Positions 1 to 7,984 are shown, counted from the stretch's first letter. The stretch: DNA of 14,124 nt from Anaerolineaceae bacterium (GCA_011620465.1 WOZC01000036.1:1-14124); one strand, 5' to 3'. The notes: generated from the letters alone by a model not told the origin. Numbers and translations: made by a program.

Positions 1-1783
1 TCACATCTCTACGCATTCCGACGATCACTTCCACCCCTTTGGCTGCCATCTTTTCAACCATAGCTCCTTTGATTTCTACAGAAGGCTCGTTCGTCCTGAT
101 TCTCTCGATTAAATCATTGTAAGCTACACGCATTTCTTCGCTATTCTCAATGTTAAGTATAATTCCACCAACGTCCGACTTATGGATCAGTCCTTCAGCA
201 ACGATCTTCAAGACAACTGGAAATCCGATTTTTCCTGCAATCACGACGGCTTGATCAGCTGTCTTTGCCAACCCACCCGGTACGTTCGGTATTCCATAGG
301 CGTCCAGCAACAATCGGGATTCATATTCACCGATCACTTTACGCTCAGCTATAGCCAATTTAGCGTTCTCGATTTTCAGTAAATCAGCAGCCATATTTGG
401 CATTTCTTCAAAAGCTTGCTTTTCCAATACCTGTTTGTATTCCCACATACCTTTCAGCACCGGTCCTGCCTGGTCAGGGAAAGTATAAACAGGCACGTTG
501 TTCAAGTTCAGGATTTGCTCAGATTCTCCCGTACTGCGTTCACCCATCAGGCAGGTCAGAAGCGTTTTCTCAGTGTTCTTACTGATCTCAATCCAGGATT
601 TCGCAACGCCAAGCGTATCAACCAGTGCCTGCGGAACCAAAATTGGCATTAAAACATCCACACCGTCATCTATATCCAGGTTGCTCAGGCTCCAAAGGTA
701 ATCCTCAGGGCTGACTGACCCGAGCATATCGACCGGGTTGGAGACTTGTGCGCTGGGATTGAGCTTTTCTCTCAAACGGGACTGTATCTCAGGAGCAATT
801 TTTGCAAGTTCAAAACCGTTGAAATCAAGACTGTCAGCCGCCAAAGCTGCCACCCCGCCAGCGTTCGTGGTCATTGCCACACGTTTGCCCTTCGGCAAAG
901 GCTGACTGCCCAGTGCCCATGCCACGTTGAACAGTTCATTGATCGTTGATACTTCGATCACACCAGATTGTTTCAGCGCGGATTGGTAAGCTGCATAGGA
1001 CCCAGCCAAAGAACCAGTATGGGAACTAACAGCCTTTGCGCCAGCGTCGTTCTTGCCTGCTTTTAAGAAAACGATCGGTTTCTTCATTGAAACTTCTCGT
1101 GCGACCCGCATAAAGCGCGGACCATCCTGAATGCCCTCAACGTACATAGCGATGACTTTGGTATTTTCCTCTTCAGCTAAGTATTCAAGCATATCGGTCT
1201 CGGTTACATCCATTTCATTTCCAAGGCTGGCAAAGTGGGAAAATCCAATTTTTGAATTGATGATCAGGTCGATCACACCCCCACAAATCGCTCCGGATTG
1301 AGAAATAAAAGCGATTGGTCCCGCTGGCGGAACTCCTTTTAAGAAAGTTGAATTCAAACCTGTGCGAACGTCCATCGTGCCCACGCAATTAGGACCAACC
1401 ACCCTCATTCCATAGTCATCCGCCAATTTTTTGACCGATTTTTCAATCTCAGCCCCTTCGGGACCCATCTCCTTGAAACCACCGGTAATGATCACAACAG
1501 TTTTGATTCCCCGCTCTCCAATTTCGCGCATGGTATCCATGATAATCGTCACAGGCAACACAACCACCGCAAGTTCCACTGGATCAGGCACATCCGCTAT
1601 CGAGGCAAAAGCCTTTTTTCCCAGGATGAAATCAGCATTTGGGTTGACTGGGTAGACTCCGCCCTGGTAACCATAGGTCAACAGGTTTTCAAGAATTCCG
1701 TAGCTTAACTTCTTTGGGTTGGTAGATGCGCCTAAGATGGCGACACCTTTGGCATTGAAAAATGGACTGAGTGATGATGGCAT
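1..1783 (-). CDS. ADP-forming acetyl/acyl-CoA synthetase, fused alpha-beta type, 3' end cut by window
   Basis: Partial gene: 594 codons from the ATG at 1783-1781 run without a stop off the left edge. By family knowledge, such enzymes convert acyl-CoA, ADP and phosphate to acid, CoA and ATP in the cytoplasm, a substrate-level ATP step in fermenters. Seen: an N-terminal CoA-binding Rossmann region (GVAILGAST near residue 13), a ligase domain with FISQSGAICGG, and SSHTGSLAGS whose His255 matches the phospho-histidine of archaeal ACD alpha subunits. From about residue 490 an ATP-grasp region begins (YGIPNVPGG, FPVVLK, HKSDVGG at 534-540). Order is therefore alpha then beta in one chain; full-length relatives are near 700 residues, so roughly 100 are missing. 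The start is supported by AGGAG about 8 bases upstream and an extended -10 box. It diverges from the helicase operon. Protein acetyltransferase (Pat) fusions share the first domains, but no GNAT region is visible. Confidence 0.9.
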   Translation of the reverse strand, partial: MPSSLSPFFNAKGVAILGASTNPKKLSYGILENLLTYGYQGGVYPVNPNADFILGKKAFASIADVPDPVELAVVVLPVTIIMDTMREIGERGIKTVVIITGGFKEMGPEGAEIEKSVKKLADDYGMRVVGPNCVGTMDVRTGLNSTFLKGVPPAGPIAFISQSGAICGGVIDLIINSKIGFSHFASLGNEMDVTETDMLEYLAEEENTKVIAMYVEGIQDGPRFMRVAREVSMKKPIVFLKAGKNDAGAKAVSSHTGSLAGSYAAYQSALKQSGVIEVSTINELFNVAWALGSQPLPKGKRVAMTTNAGGVAALAADSLDFNGFELAKIAPEIQSRLREKLNPSAQVSNPVDMLGSVSPEDYLWSLSNLDIDDGVDVLMPILVPQALVDTLGVAKSWIEISKNTEKTLLTCLMGERSTGESEQILNLNNVPVYTFPDQAGPVLKGMWEYKQVLEKQAFEEMPNMAADLLKIENAKLAIAERKVIGEYESRLLLDAYGIPNVPGGLAKTADQAVVIAGKIGFPVVLKIVAEGLIHKSDVGGIILNIENSEEMRVAYNDLIERIRTNEPSVEIKGAMVEKMAAKGVEVIVGMRRDV

Positions 1784-1813
1784 TGTTCCTCTCCTGGTAA
1801 TGATGTCAAAAAG

Positions 1814-1822
1814 ATTATAACA
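1814..1822 (-). promoter_or_regulatory. Extended -10 promoter for the acyl-CoA synthetase gene
   Basis: Read on the minus strand this is TGTTATAAT, a perfect TATAAT with the TGn extension. A start about 7 bases downstream would give a leader of roughly 24 nt that contains the AGGAG ribosome binding site before the ATG at 1783. No convincing -35 is seen at 17 bp, which is common for extended -10 promoters. Sequence match only. Confidence 0.55.
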
Positions 1823-1930
1823 ATGAATATCAATAAAGCGCTTACTTACTTTTCGGTGGCTTCCTCCACCATCTTGATCAGTCATCTATGTCAGCATTGT
1901 TTGTGACGAGTAGAAAATATTTTTCACCGT

Positions 1931-1936
1931 TATAAT
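1931..1936 (+). promoter_or_regulatory. -10 box (TATAAT) just upstream of the helicase/nuclease operon
   Basis: A perfect TATAAT lies 12 bp before the ATG at 1949. Transcription from it would begin around 1942-1944, leaving only about 5-7 nt of leader. No Shine-Dalgarno sequence is present between it and the start codon, so the first mRNA would be leaderless or nearly so. The -35 region is weak (no good match at 17 bp). Prediction from sequence only. Confidence 0.4.
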
Positions 1937-1948
1937 TCTCGTAATACC

Positions 1949-4051
1949 ATGGGCAATTTACCACAAACACCCACAGCAATACAAAAACAAAGCGCTGATC
2001 ATATTGGTTACCCCACTCTTTTCCTCAGTGGACCGGCGTCTTCCGGCAAGACCAGTGCTGGCTTGCTGCGGCTGAATAATATTCTCACCAATCAGCCAGA
2101 GCAATCTGGTCACCCTGTGCTTGTCCTCATCCCCCAAAGAAGCCTGGCTCAACCGTACCATCAATTCCTTCGGATTATCAATTTTTCCGAGGGAGATCAG
2201 GTAAGCATCCAGACCATGAGCAGCCTTGTGCGCAGGATGGTCAGTCTTTTCTGGCCGGTCATAGCCAGTCACCAGGTTTTCAGGCACCCTTACGAAGCAC
2301 CCCGTTTTCTGACACTCGAAACTTCGCAATACTATATGGCACAAATTGTCCTGCCGATGATCGACCAGGGGCGTTTCAGCAACGTCACCTTACCGCTCTT
2401 CCGACTCTACAGTCAGATTATCGATAACCTGAACAAATCCGCATTAGTCGGCTTTCCTCATACCGAAATTGGACAGCGGCTTTCTTCTGCCTTTATTGGC
2501 GACGCCGCCCGTCAGAATGTTTTCAGTGATGTCCAGGAAGCTGTCAATCAATTTCGTGCTTACTGCCTGGCAAACAACCTGGTTGACTATTCTTTACAGG
2601 TGGAACTTTTTTGCCAAATTTTGTGGCCAAATCAGACCTTCCAAAAGTACATCACCAACCAATACTCGCATTTGATTTACGATAACTCGGAAGAAGACCC
2701 TCCTTACGTTCACAATATCATCTCCCAATGGCTTCCAAATCTACAAAGTGCCCTGATCATACATGATGACCAGGCTGGCTATCGCAGTTTTTTGGGAGCT
2801 GACCCTCGATCCGCCCTGTCACTCCAGAAACAATGCCAGGATTCTCTGGTCACAACTGAGAACTTTGTCAGTTCCAAACACATCCAGGAGCTCAGACGCT
2901 GTTTCCAGGATTTGAAAGATTGCCAGCCAACCCAGGAACTGATCAATCAAACCATTGGTTTCCCAACGAAACGACTGCGCTTTTTCCCGGAACTGCTGGA
3001 TGAACTAACGAAGCAAATTGAAGAGTTGCGAGCTCAGCCCGATGGTAAAGAAAAAAAAATCGCCATCCTGGCACCTTATGTATCGGACAGCCTCAGGTTC
3101 TCGTTGGAACACAACCTCGAAACCCTCGGTCTTCAGGTTAATATTCAAAAACCATCATCACCGCTTAATCAGGATCCGGTAATCAAAACGCTGATCATTC
3201 TTTCAAAGTTCGCCCACCCAAGTTGGGAAATGCGGGTAAGTTTCCTTGATGCAGCGGTAGCGCTGACTTATGCTGTCAACGGGCTGGACCTCAACCGTGC
3301 TCATTTGTTGCTGGGTTCATTTGATAACTCGAATCTTCACCTGCATGATCTCCCAGAACCGATAAAATCAGATCGAATTTCATCTGAATTAATTGAGCGC
3401 TACCAGGAACTGCGCGATTGGCTGCATTCAACAGATCCGGATGAACCATTCGATAGTTTTCTGAGCCGCCTGTTTGGAGAATTGCTCTCACAGCCAGGTT
3501 TTCGGTTTGAGGACAACCTTCAAGCAGGTACCTCCACCGCGGTTTTGATGGAATCCTTCCAAAAGTTTACGCTTTCGTTGGATCAAAAAATGCAGACAGA
3601 TCAAAGACTTGCAGCGCAAGCTTTCATCGAAGCAGTTGACTCCGGATTGATCTCCGCTTTTTACTTATCAGATTGGGAAGGTCAGCCGAATGACAATATA
3701 CTAATAGCGCCTGTCACGAGTTTTTTGATGCGAAATGAGCCGGTTGACTACCAATTCTGGCTCAACATTGGCAGCAAAGGCTGGTATGAGCGCCTGGAGC
3801 AGCCACTTACTCATCCTATTGTCTTGAGCCGAAATTGGTCAGCTGGAAAACAATGGACTGCTGATGACGAAACTGCCTACAACCAGGCAAATCTGCAGCG
3901 CACATTGAGCGGTCTGCTTTTACGCTGTCGTGAGAAGGTGTTCGCACTCACGTCTGACTATAACGAATCCGGTGTGGAAGAACGCGGTCAACTTCTGACC
4001 GTCTTCCAAACGCTCTTCCGCAAAGCAATTCGGGGTGAGAATGAGCGCTAA
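1949..4051 (+). CDS. AddB-like / degenerate UvrD-type helicase subunit without nuclease domain
   Basis: A 700-residue protein with superfamily 1A helicase layout but damaged catalytic motifs. Seen: Q-motif-like IQKQSA (11-16), Walker A GPASSGKT (28-35, Lys34), motif Ia-like VLVLIPQRS, a Walker B position reading YDNSEED where active helicases have DExQD (Asp245 kept, Asn246 in place of the catalytic Glu), a motif III-like HDDQAGY (272-278), and a weak motif VI-like stretch near 649-665. It should be able to bind ATP, but hydrolysis looks doubtful. No PD-(D/E)XK motif or cysteine cluster is seen at the C-terminus. Only this start is possible: there is an in-frame stop at 1904-1906 and no other start codon before the Walker motif. 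It overlaps the active helicase gene by 11 bp, so the two are probably partners, as AddB or RecC partner AddA or RecB. The AddB assignment is by analogy; a diverged UvrD paralogue is the alternative. Confidence 0.72.
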   Translation: MGNLPQTPTAIQKQSADHIGYPTLFLSGPASSGKTSAGLLRLNNILTNQPEQSGHPVLVLIPQRSLAQPYHQFLRIINFSEGDQVSIQTMSSLVRRMVSLFWPVIASHQVFRHPYEAPRFLTLETSQYYMAQIVLPMIDQGRFSNVTLPLFRLYSQIIDNLNKSALVGFPHTEIGQRLSSAFIGDAARQNVFSDVQEAVNQFRAYCLANNLVDYSLQVELFCQILWPNQTFQKYITNQYSHLIYDNSEEDPPYVHNIISQWLPNLQSALIIHDDQAGYRSFLGADPRSALSLQKQCQDSLVTTENFVSSKHIQELRRCFQDLKDCQPTQELINQTIGFPTKRLRFFPELLDELTKQIEELRAQPDGKEKKIAILAPYVSDSLRFSLEHNLETLGLQVNIQKPSSPLNQDPVIKTLIILSKFAHPSWEMRVSFLDAAVALTYAVNGLDLNRAHLLLGSFDNSNLHLHDLPEPIKSDRISSELIERYQELRDWLHSTDPDEPFDSFLSRLFGELLSQPGFRFEDNLQAGTSTAVLMESFQKFTLSLDQKMQTDQRLAAQAFIEAVDSGLISAFYLSDWEGQPNDNILIAPVTSFLMRNEPVDYQFWLNIGSKGWYERLEQPLTHPIVLSRNWSAGKQWTADDETAYNQANLQRTLSGLLLRCREKVFALTSDYNESGVEERGQLLTVFQTLFRKAIRGENER

Positions 4052-6275
4052 TCCGCGTTTACGACCCTCCCAGGAAGAAATCATGACCTATCGCGAGGGC
4101 TTAATGGGCATCTCGGCAGTTCCTGGCAGTGGCAAGACCTGGACCCTCTCGAACCTGGCGGTCAAACTGATTCTCTCGACTGATCTTGAACCTGACCAGG
4201 AAATTCTGGTTGTCACCTTTTCCAATTCTGCTGCAGACAACTTTTCAAATAGAATCGGTGAGCAACTTCGAGAAAACGGGCTCATTGAAGGCTTTGGTTA
4301 TCGTGTACGCACTTTGCACGGTCTTGCTAATGACATTATCCACGAACGCCCCGAACTGGTCGGTCTCTCAAATGAATTTAGCATCATCGATGAGTCAGAG
4401 TCCAATGAAATTATGAAAGACTTGGTTGCCCAGGCGATGGAGAATCATTTTGACTACCTGACCAGCCTGATCAGTGAGGATATCAATGAAAAAAAGCGGG
4501 AAAGCATTATTAAAACTGATTTTCCTGATTATCTATTGATCCTGGCAAGAAACTGGATTAAGACAGTTAAGGACAAGCAAATCACCATCTCCCAACTGGA
4601 AGAGTGGCTTTCTGTGCCAGACACCAACCCACTGATGTCAATCGTCCTGGGTATTTATCGCGGTTACCAGGCAGCCTTGAATTACAGGGGTGCCATCGAT
4701 TTTGACGATCTCATCCGATATGCCCTGGAATGCCTGCGCATTGACCAAAACCTGACCAAGCAACTACGCCATCGTTGGCCGTTCATTCTTGAGGACGAAT
4801 CCCAGGATTCCAGCAAGCTGCAACAAGAGATTTTGACGAACTTAGTCGGCGACAATGGCAACTGGGTGCGGGTGGGCGATCCCAACCAAGCCATCTATGA
4901 GAGTTTCACGACAGCAGACCCTAACTTGCTGAAGACCTTTGTTTCAAGGGATAATGTTCGCTCCGTGGATCTGCCTGTTTCAGGACGATCAGCACAAAAA
5001 ATTATTGACCTTGCCAATGCTCTTATTGACTGGGTACAAACTTCGCATCCCAATTACGCTATCCGGGACGCCTTATCCGAACCTTTTATTCAGCCAACCC
5101 TGCCTGGTGACCCTCAGAAAAATCCGACTGATCGTACGGATAGTGTTATCCTGGTCGATCGAACCATGACCTCCGACCAGGAGCTTGTCTATTTGAGCCG
5201 AGAGGTTAAAACCTGGCTGAAAGAAAATCCGGACAGCACTGTCGCTATCCTGACATTCCTCAATAAGCGGGCTTCGGAAATTGTGAAATTCCTAAAAGCA
5301 GAAAATATTGAGGTAAGTGAGGTCTTGATGAAAGTCCCGGAGTCTACCCGTCTTTCAGCCGGGGCAATCGTTTTGATTCTAAAATCGCTGTTCGATCCAT
5401 TGAATCCTGGTCATCTGGCTCGTTGTTTTGAAGTTTTTTTCCGGCATTACCAGGATAACCCTGACCTATCCCAATTGGTGAAGTCAACAAGTAAGTTGAT
5501 CCGGGAGTTGGAAACCACGGAAGACTACCTTTATCCTGAAGTGAAAGACTGGCTTCAGGATCTGGAAGGCGAGGACATTAACCAGTCCTCACTTGAAATG
5601 TTGAAAAGCTTTCGCCAGGTGATCAAACGCTGGCATGCTGCCTTGATCCTGCCGTTGGACCAATTGATACTTGTGATTGCCCAGAACTTGATCCTGGATA
5701 ATGCTGAGTTAGCCATCATCCACAAGCTTTCAGGATTCATCAAATCACTCCTTGAAAATAACCCTCATTGGTCAGTAATGAATGTGATGGATGAATTGAT
5801 CGGGATTTCCAAGAACAGCCGGGGGTTTGCTACTTTCAGCCAGAAAGAAGATGGTTTTGATCCGGAAAACTACCGCGGTAAGGTGATCGTCGCGACAGCA
5901 CACAAATCAAAAGGACTCGAATGGGACAAAGTGTTCCTGAGTTCAGCCAACAATTTTGACTATCCTGGTGGAGAAGGTAACGAGGTTTACACCTCAGAAA
6001 AATGGTTCATCGTTGACAAACGCAACCTGGAGGCTGAGCTTTTTTACGACCTTGAATCCATACGGGTTGAACACACTGGTGGGATCATGCTGCGCACTTT
6101 CGACAAACAAAATTCCCGTGATGACGTTGCCAGGGAGCGCCTGCGCTTGTTCTATGTAGGCATAACGCGTGCAAAAAAATCGTTGACGATCACATGGAAC
6201 ACAGGAACAAAGAATAATCTACACGCTGCTTTGCCTTTACAATATCTTTCGGGCTTGGTGAATAAAAATGGCTAA
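4041..6275 (+). CDS. UvrD/AddA-like ATP-dependent DNA helicase (SF1A)
   Basis: A 744-residue helicase with the full SF1A motif set: Q motif at Gln11, Walker A SAVPGSGKT (25-33), Ia VTFSNSAADNF, Ic RTLHGLAN, Walker B EDESQD (251-256, with Glu253 as likely catalytic base), motif III VGDPNQAIYESF (Asp280, Gln283), an arginine motif SGRS, motif V TAHKSKGLEWD (His621-Asp629) and motif VI FYVGITRAKK (704-713, Arg710). It should be a 3'-5' DNA translocase. AddA and RecB carry a nuclease domain after motif VI; this protein ends about 30 residues after it, so it has none. The ATG at 4041 is preferred over an in-frame GTG at 4035 because GGGGTGAG sits upstream as ribosome binding site. It overlaps the upstream gene by 11 bp and the downstream nuclease by 8 bp, implying coupled translation and one complex. 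A stand-alone UvrD/PcrA role is possible, but the context argues for an AddA-type motor. Confidence 0.88.
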   Translation: MSANPRLRPSQEEIMTYREGLMGISAVPGSGKTWTLSNLAVKLILSTDLEPDQEILVVTFSNSAADNFSNRIGEQLRENGLIEGFGYRVRTLHGLANDIIHERPELVGLSNEFSIIDESESNEIMKDLVAQAMENHFDYLTSLISEDINEKKRESIIKTDFPDYLLILARNWIKTVKDKQITISQLEEWLSVPDTNPLMSIVLGIYRGYQAALNYRGAIDFDDLIRYALECLRIDQNLTKQLRHRWPFILEDESQDSSKLQQEILTNLVGDNGNWVRVGDPNQAIYESFTTADPNLLKTFVSRDNVRSVDLPVSGRSAQKIIDLANALIDWVQTSHPNYAIRDALSEPFIQPTLPGDPQKNPTDRTDSVILVDRTMTSDQELVYLSREVKTWLKENPDSTVAILTFLNKRASEIVKFLKAENIEVSEVLMKVPESTRLSAGAIVLILKSLFDPLNPGHLARCFEVFFRHYQDNPDLSQLVKSTSKLIRELETTEDYLYPEVKDWLQDLEGEDINQSSLEMLKSFRQVIKRWHAALILPLDQLILVIAQNLILDNAELAIIHKLSGFIKSLLENNPHWSVMNVMDELIGISKNSRGFATFSQKEDGFDPENYRGKVIVATAHKSKGLEWDKVFLSSANNFDYPGGEGNEVYTSEKWFIVDKRNLEAELFYDLESIRVEHTGGIMLRTFDKQNSRDDVARERLRLFYVGITRAKKSLTITWNTGTKNNLHAALPLQYLSGLVNKNG

Positions 6276-7098
6276 CCTCATTTCTCCGGATTTCACCTTC
6301 ACGCAGAGCAACTTGCAGACTTTTACTTACTGCCGACGACGTTTTTACCTGCGTTATCTCAAGAAATTGATCTGGCCGGCGCAATTGGTCGGTGACCAGC
6401 AATATGCTCAAGACCGGGATGCAGGTGTGCGTTTTCATCGGCTGGTCCACCAGCATTTCCTCGGTTTTGAACCTGCCCTGCTCCGCAAAGTCTCGGAAGC
6501 CGACCCTGACCCCCGTGTAGCAACCTGGTTGGAAACCTTTCTATCCAGTCAGATGTCCACCCTTGAGGGTGAACTCGCTCCGGAAGCGCTCTATACCACC
6601 ACTCTCGCTGGTCATCCACTAAGCGCAAAAGTCGATCTTTTGCAAATGAATTCTGGCAAAATCAAGATTTACGACTGGAAAACCTCCCGTCAATTGCCAA
6701 AAGAGACATCCCTGAAAAAGCAAGCCCAAAGCAGGGTTTATCCGTTGGTCATTTCCAGGGTCTTAGGAAAGGATGCTGCCGTATTCAAACTGGAAAACTT
6801 GTCAATGGTGTATTGGGAGGCTAATTTTCCTGACCAGGTCATTGAAATCAATAGTTCTCAGGATGACTGGCAAAAGTATGAAACTGAAATCACAGCATCG
6901 ATTGAATTGATCTTAAGCTTTCAAGTAGAAGAATTTGGTAAAACGCCTGATATTCGCAAGTGTGCCTGGTGTGAATATCGTTCCTACTGCCTGCGTGGAA
7001 AAGCAGCACAAAGTCCAGAAGATAATATGGAATTCGACCTGATAGATGATGAAATGAAAATCCCCGGAGACACTGTAGAATCCTGGGGATCAGTGTAA
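6268..7098 (+). CDS. PD-(D/E)XK nuclease with predicted Fe-S cluster (AddB C-terminal / Cas4-like)
   Basis: A 276-residue RecB-family nuclease. Seen in order: Cys22 in TYCRRRFYLRYL, the GVRFH motif with His57, Asp123 in AKVDLL, DWK (Asp136, Lys138) as the PD-(D/E)XK core, QSRVY (Gln154, Tyr158) as the QxxxY motif, and CAWCEYRSYC giving Cys232, Cys235 and Cys241. One early cysteine plus a late C-x2-C-x5-C cluster is the known 4Fe-4S staple of AddB and Cas4 nucleases. All catalytic residues look intact, so metal-dependent ssDNA cleavage is expected. It starts 8 bp inside the upstream helicase gene and is probably translated by coupling. There are no cas genes or CRISPR repeats in the window, so a Cas4 role is unlikely. 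The best reading is the missing nuclease domain of a split AddAB-type complex. Confidence 0.87.
   Translation: MANLISPDFTFTQSNLQTFTYCRRRFYLRYLKKLIWPAQLVGDQQYAQDRDAGVRFHRLVHQHFLGFEPALLRKVSEADPDPRVATWLETFLSSQMSTLEGELAPEALYTTTLAGHPLSAKVDLLQMNSGKIKIYDWKTSRQLPKETSLKKQAQSRVYPLVISRVLGKDAAVFKLENLSMVYWEANFPDQVIEINSSQDDWQKYETEITASIELILSFQVEEFGKTPDIRKCAWCEYRSYCLRGKAAQSPEDNMEFDLIDDEMKIPGDTVESWGSV
7060..7090. other. Hairpin at the end of the nuclease gene
   Basis: ATCCCC at 7060-7065 pairs with GGGGAT at 7085-7090, extended inward by GGA/TCC with one bulged base. It lies in the last codons of the nuclease gene and is not followed by a T-run on the plus strand, so it is not a classical terminator. It could stabilise or pause the operon 3' end before the convergent tRNA. 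Confidence 0.3.
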
Positions 7099-7114
7099 AC
7101 TTAAATAAAAAAAA

Positions 7115-7188
7115 TGGGCAGAACAGGGCTCGAACCTGCGACCTCATCTGTGTAAAAGATGCGCTCTGACCAACTGAGCTATCCGCCC
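7115..7188 (-). tRNA. tRNA-Val (anticodon TAC)
   Basis: The minus strand folds as a 74-nt tRNA: acceptor GGGCGGA/TCTGCCC with one G-U pair, D-arm GCTC/GAGC, anticodon stem CATCT/AGATG with loop TTTACAC (anticodon TAC, reads GTA and related Val codons), and T-arm GCAGG-TTCGAGC-CCTGT. The discriminator is A and no CCA follows; instead eight T's begin at once, which may end transcription just after the tRNA. It is convergent with the nuclease gene and divergent from the FAH gene. Confidence 0.97.
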
Positions 7189-7196
7189 GGGAAACC

Positions 7197-7204
7197 TATT
7201 ATAA
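7197..7204. promoter_or_regulatory. Shared, nearly symmetrical -10 region between tRNA-Val and FAH gene
   Basis: TATTATAA on the plus strand contains TATTAT facing the FAH gene, and its complement contains a perfect TATAAT (7203-7198) facing tRNA-Val. The tRNA would start a few bases before position 7188. The FAH mRNA would start about 7209, three or so bases before the ATG at 7212. Neither side has a clear -35. The tRNA -10 is the stronger call; use by the FAH operon is inference. Confidence 0.45.
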
Positions 7205-7211
7205 GCGAAAA

Positions 7212-7976
7212 ATGAGAATAATACGATTCAAAAACAAAAATGATGAAGTTCAATTTGGCTGGATTTACCAGGAAAAAGTTGGTTTGATCCAGGGCGATCC
7301 GTTCGGGGAATACCGCCGGTTTGAAGCAAGCATGTTGCTTTCTGATCTGGAACTTTTGTTACCCTGCCAACCCAGCAAGATCATCGCTGTTGGCAGGAAT
7401 TACGCTGAACACGCGGCAGAGATGAATAACGAACTGCCTGCTTATCCCATGATCTTTATGAAACCGCCTTCCGCGTTAATCACGAACGGTGAACCAATTT
7501 TGCTTCCTGGGCAATCCAAACAAGTCGAACATGAAGCGGAACTTGTCATTGTGGTTGGTAAAAAGGCAAAAAACCTCAATCAGAATAACGTTAGGGAAGC
7601 GATTTTCGGTTATACCATCGCCAATGATGTCACCGCCCGCGACCTGCAGAAGATCGACGGTCAATGGACCAGGGCCAAAGGTTTTGACACCTTTTGTCCG
7701 CTTGGTCCCTGGATTGATACCGAGTTTGACCCAAGCGACGCGATGATCAGCTGCCACGTCAACCATGCCCTGCGCCAGATGAGTTCAACCAAGGACATGA
7801 CCTTCAATCCCGACCAACTTATGATTTACATCAGTTCGATCATGACCCTCTTACCTGGCGATGTCATCCTAACCGGCACACCAGCCGGGGTTGGTCCTTT
7901 AGTTGATGGGGACATGGTGACGGTAAATATCGACGGATTGGGAACACTGGTGAATCCGGTCATGAAAGCCGGTTGA
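7212..7976 (+). CDS. Fumarylacetoacetate hydrolase (FAH) family protein
   Basis: A 254-residue protein of the FAH/FAHD fold. Members cleave or decarboxylate small oxo-acids such as acylpyruvates, oxaloacetate or catechol meta-cleavage products, using Mg or Mn in the cytoplasm. Seen: KIIAVGRNYAEHAAE near residue 57, the metal ligands HEAE (Glu108, Glu110) and NDVTARD (Asp139), the loop RAKGFDTFCPLGPWI, and LTGTPAGVG near the C-terminus. Length fits the bacterial short form (N-terminal extension plus catalytic domain). The substrate cannot be read from sequence; no degradation pathway genes are nearby. It is first in a five-gene run and ends against the DUF503 gene. No Shine-Dalgarno precedes the ATG, and a -10-like TATTAT lies about 10 bp upstream, so the message may be leaderless. 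Confidence 0.92.
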   Translation: MRIIRFKNKNDEVQFGWIYQEKVGLIQGDPFGEYRRFEASMLLSDLELLLPCQPSKIIAVGRNYAEHAAEMNNELPAYPMIFMKPPSALITNGEPILLPGQSKQVEHEAELVIVVGKKAKNLNQNNVREAIFGYTIANDVTARDLQKIDGQWTRAKGFDTFCPLGPWIDTEFDPSDAMISCHVNHALRQMSSTKDMTFNPDQLMIYISSIMTLLPGDVILTGTPAGVGPLVDGDMVTVNIDGLGTLVNPVMKAG

Positions 7977-7984
7977 AATTTTCC

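Noticed and set aside
182..1655. Several 60-80 residue plus-strand ORFs
   Set aside because: All lie antisense to the acyl-CoA synthetase gene, whose reading frame shows clear family motifs throughout; none resembles a known protein or has a ribosome binding site.
1958..2344. 128-residue minus-strand ORF
   Set aside because: Antisense shadow of the AddB-like gene, covering its Walker A region; composition is not protein-like.
4035..4040. GTG start for the helicase two codons upstream
   Set aside because: The ATG at 4041 has the better spacing to GGGGTGAG; the difference is only two residues.
6268..7098. Cas4 adaptation nuclease
   Set aside because: Motifs fit Cas4 and AddB equally, but overlap with two helicase-like genes and absence of CRISPR features favour the AddAB-type reading.
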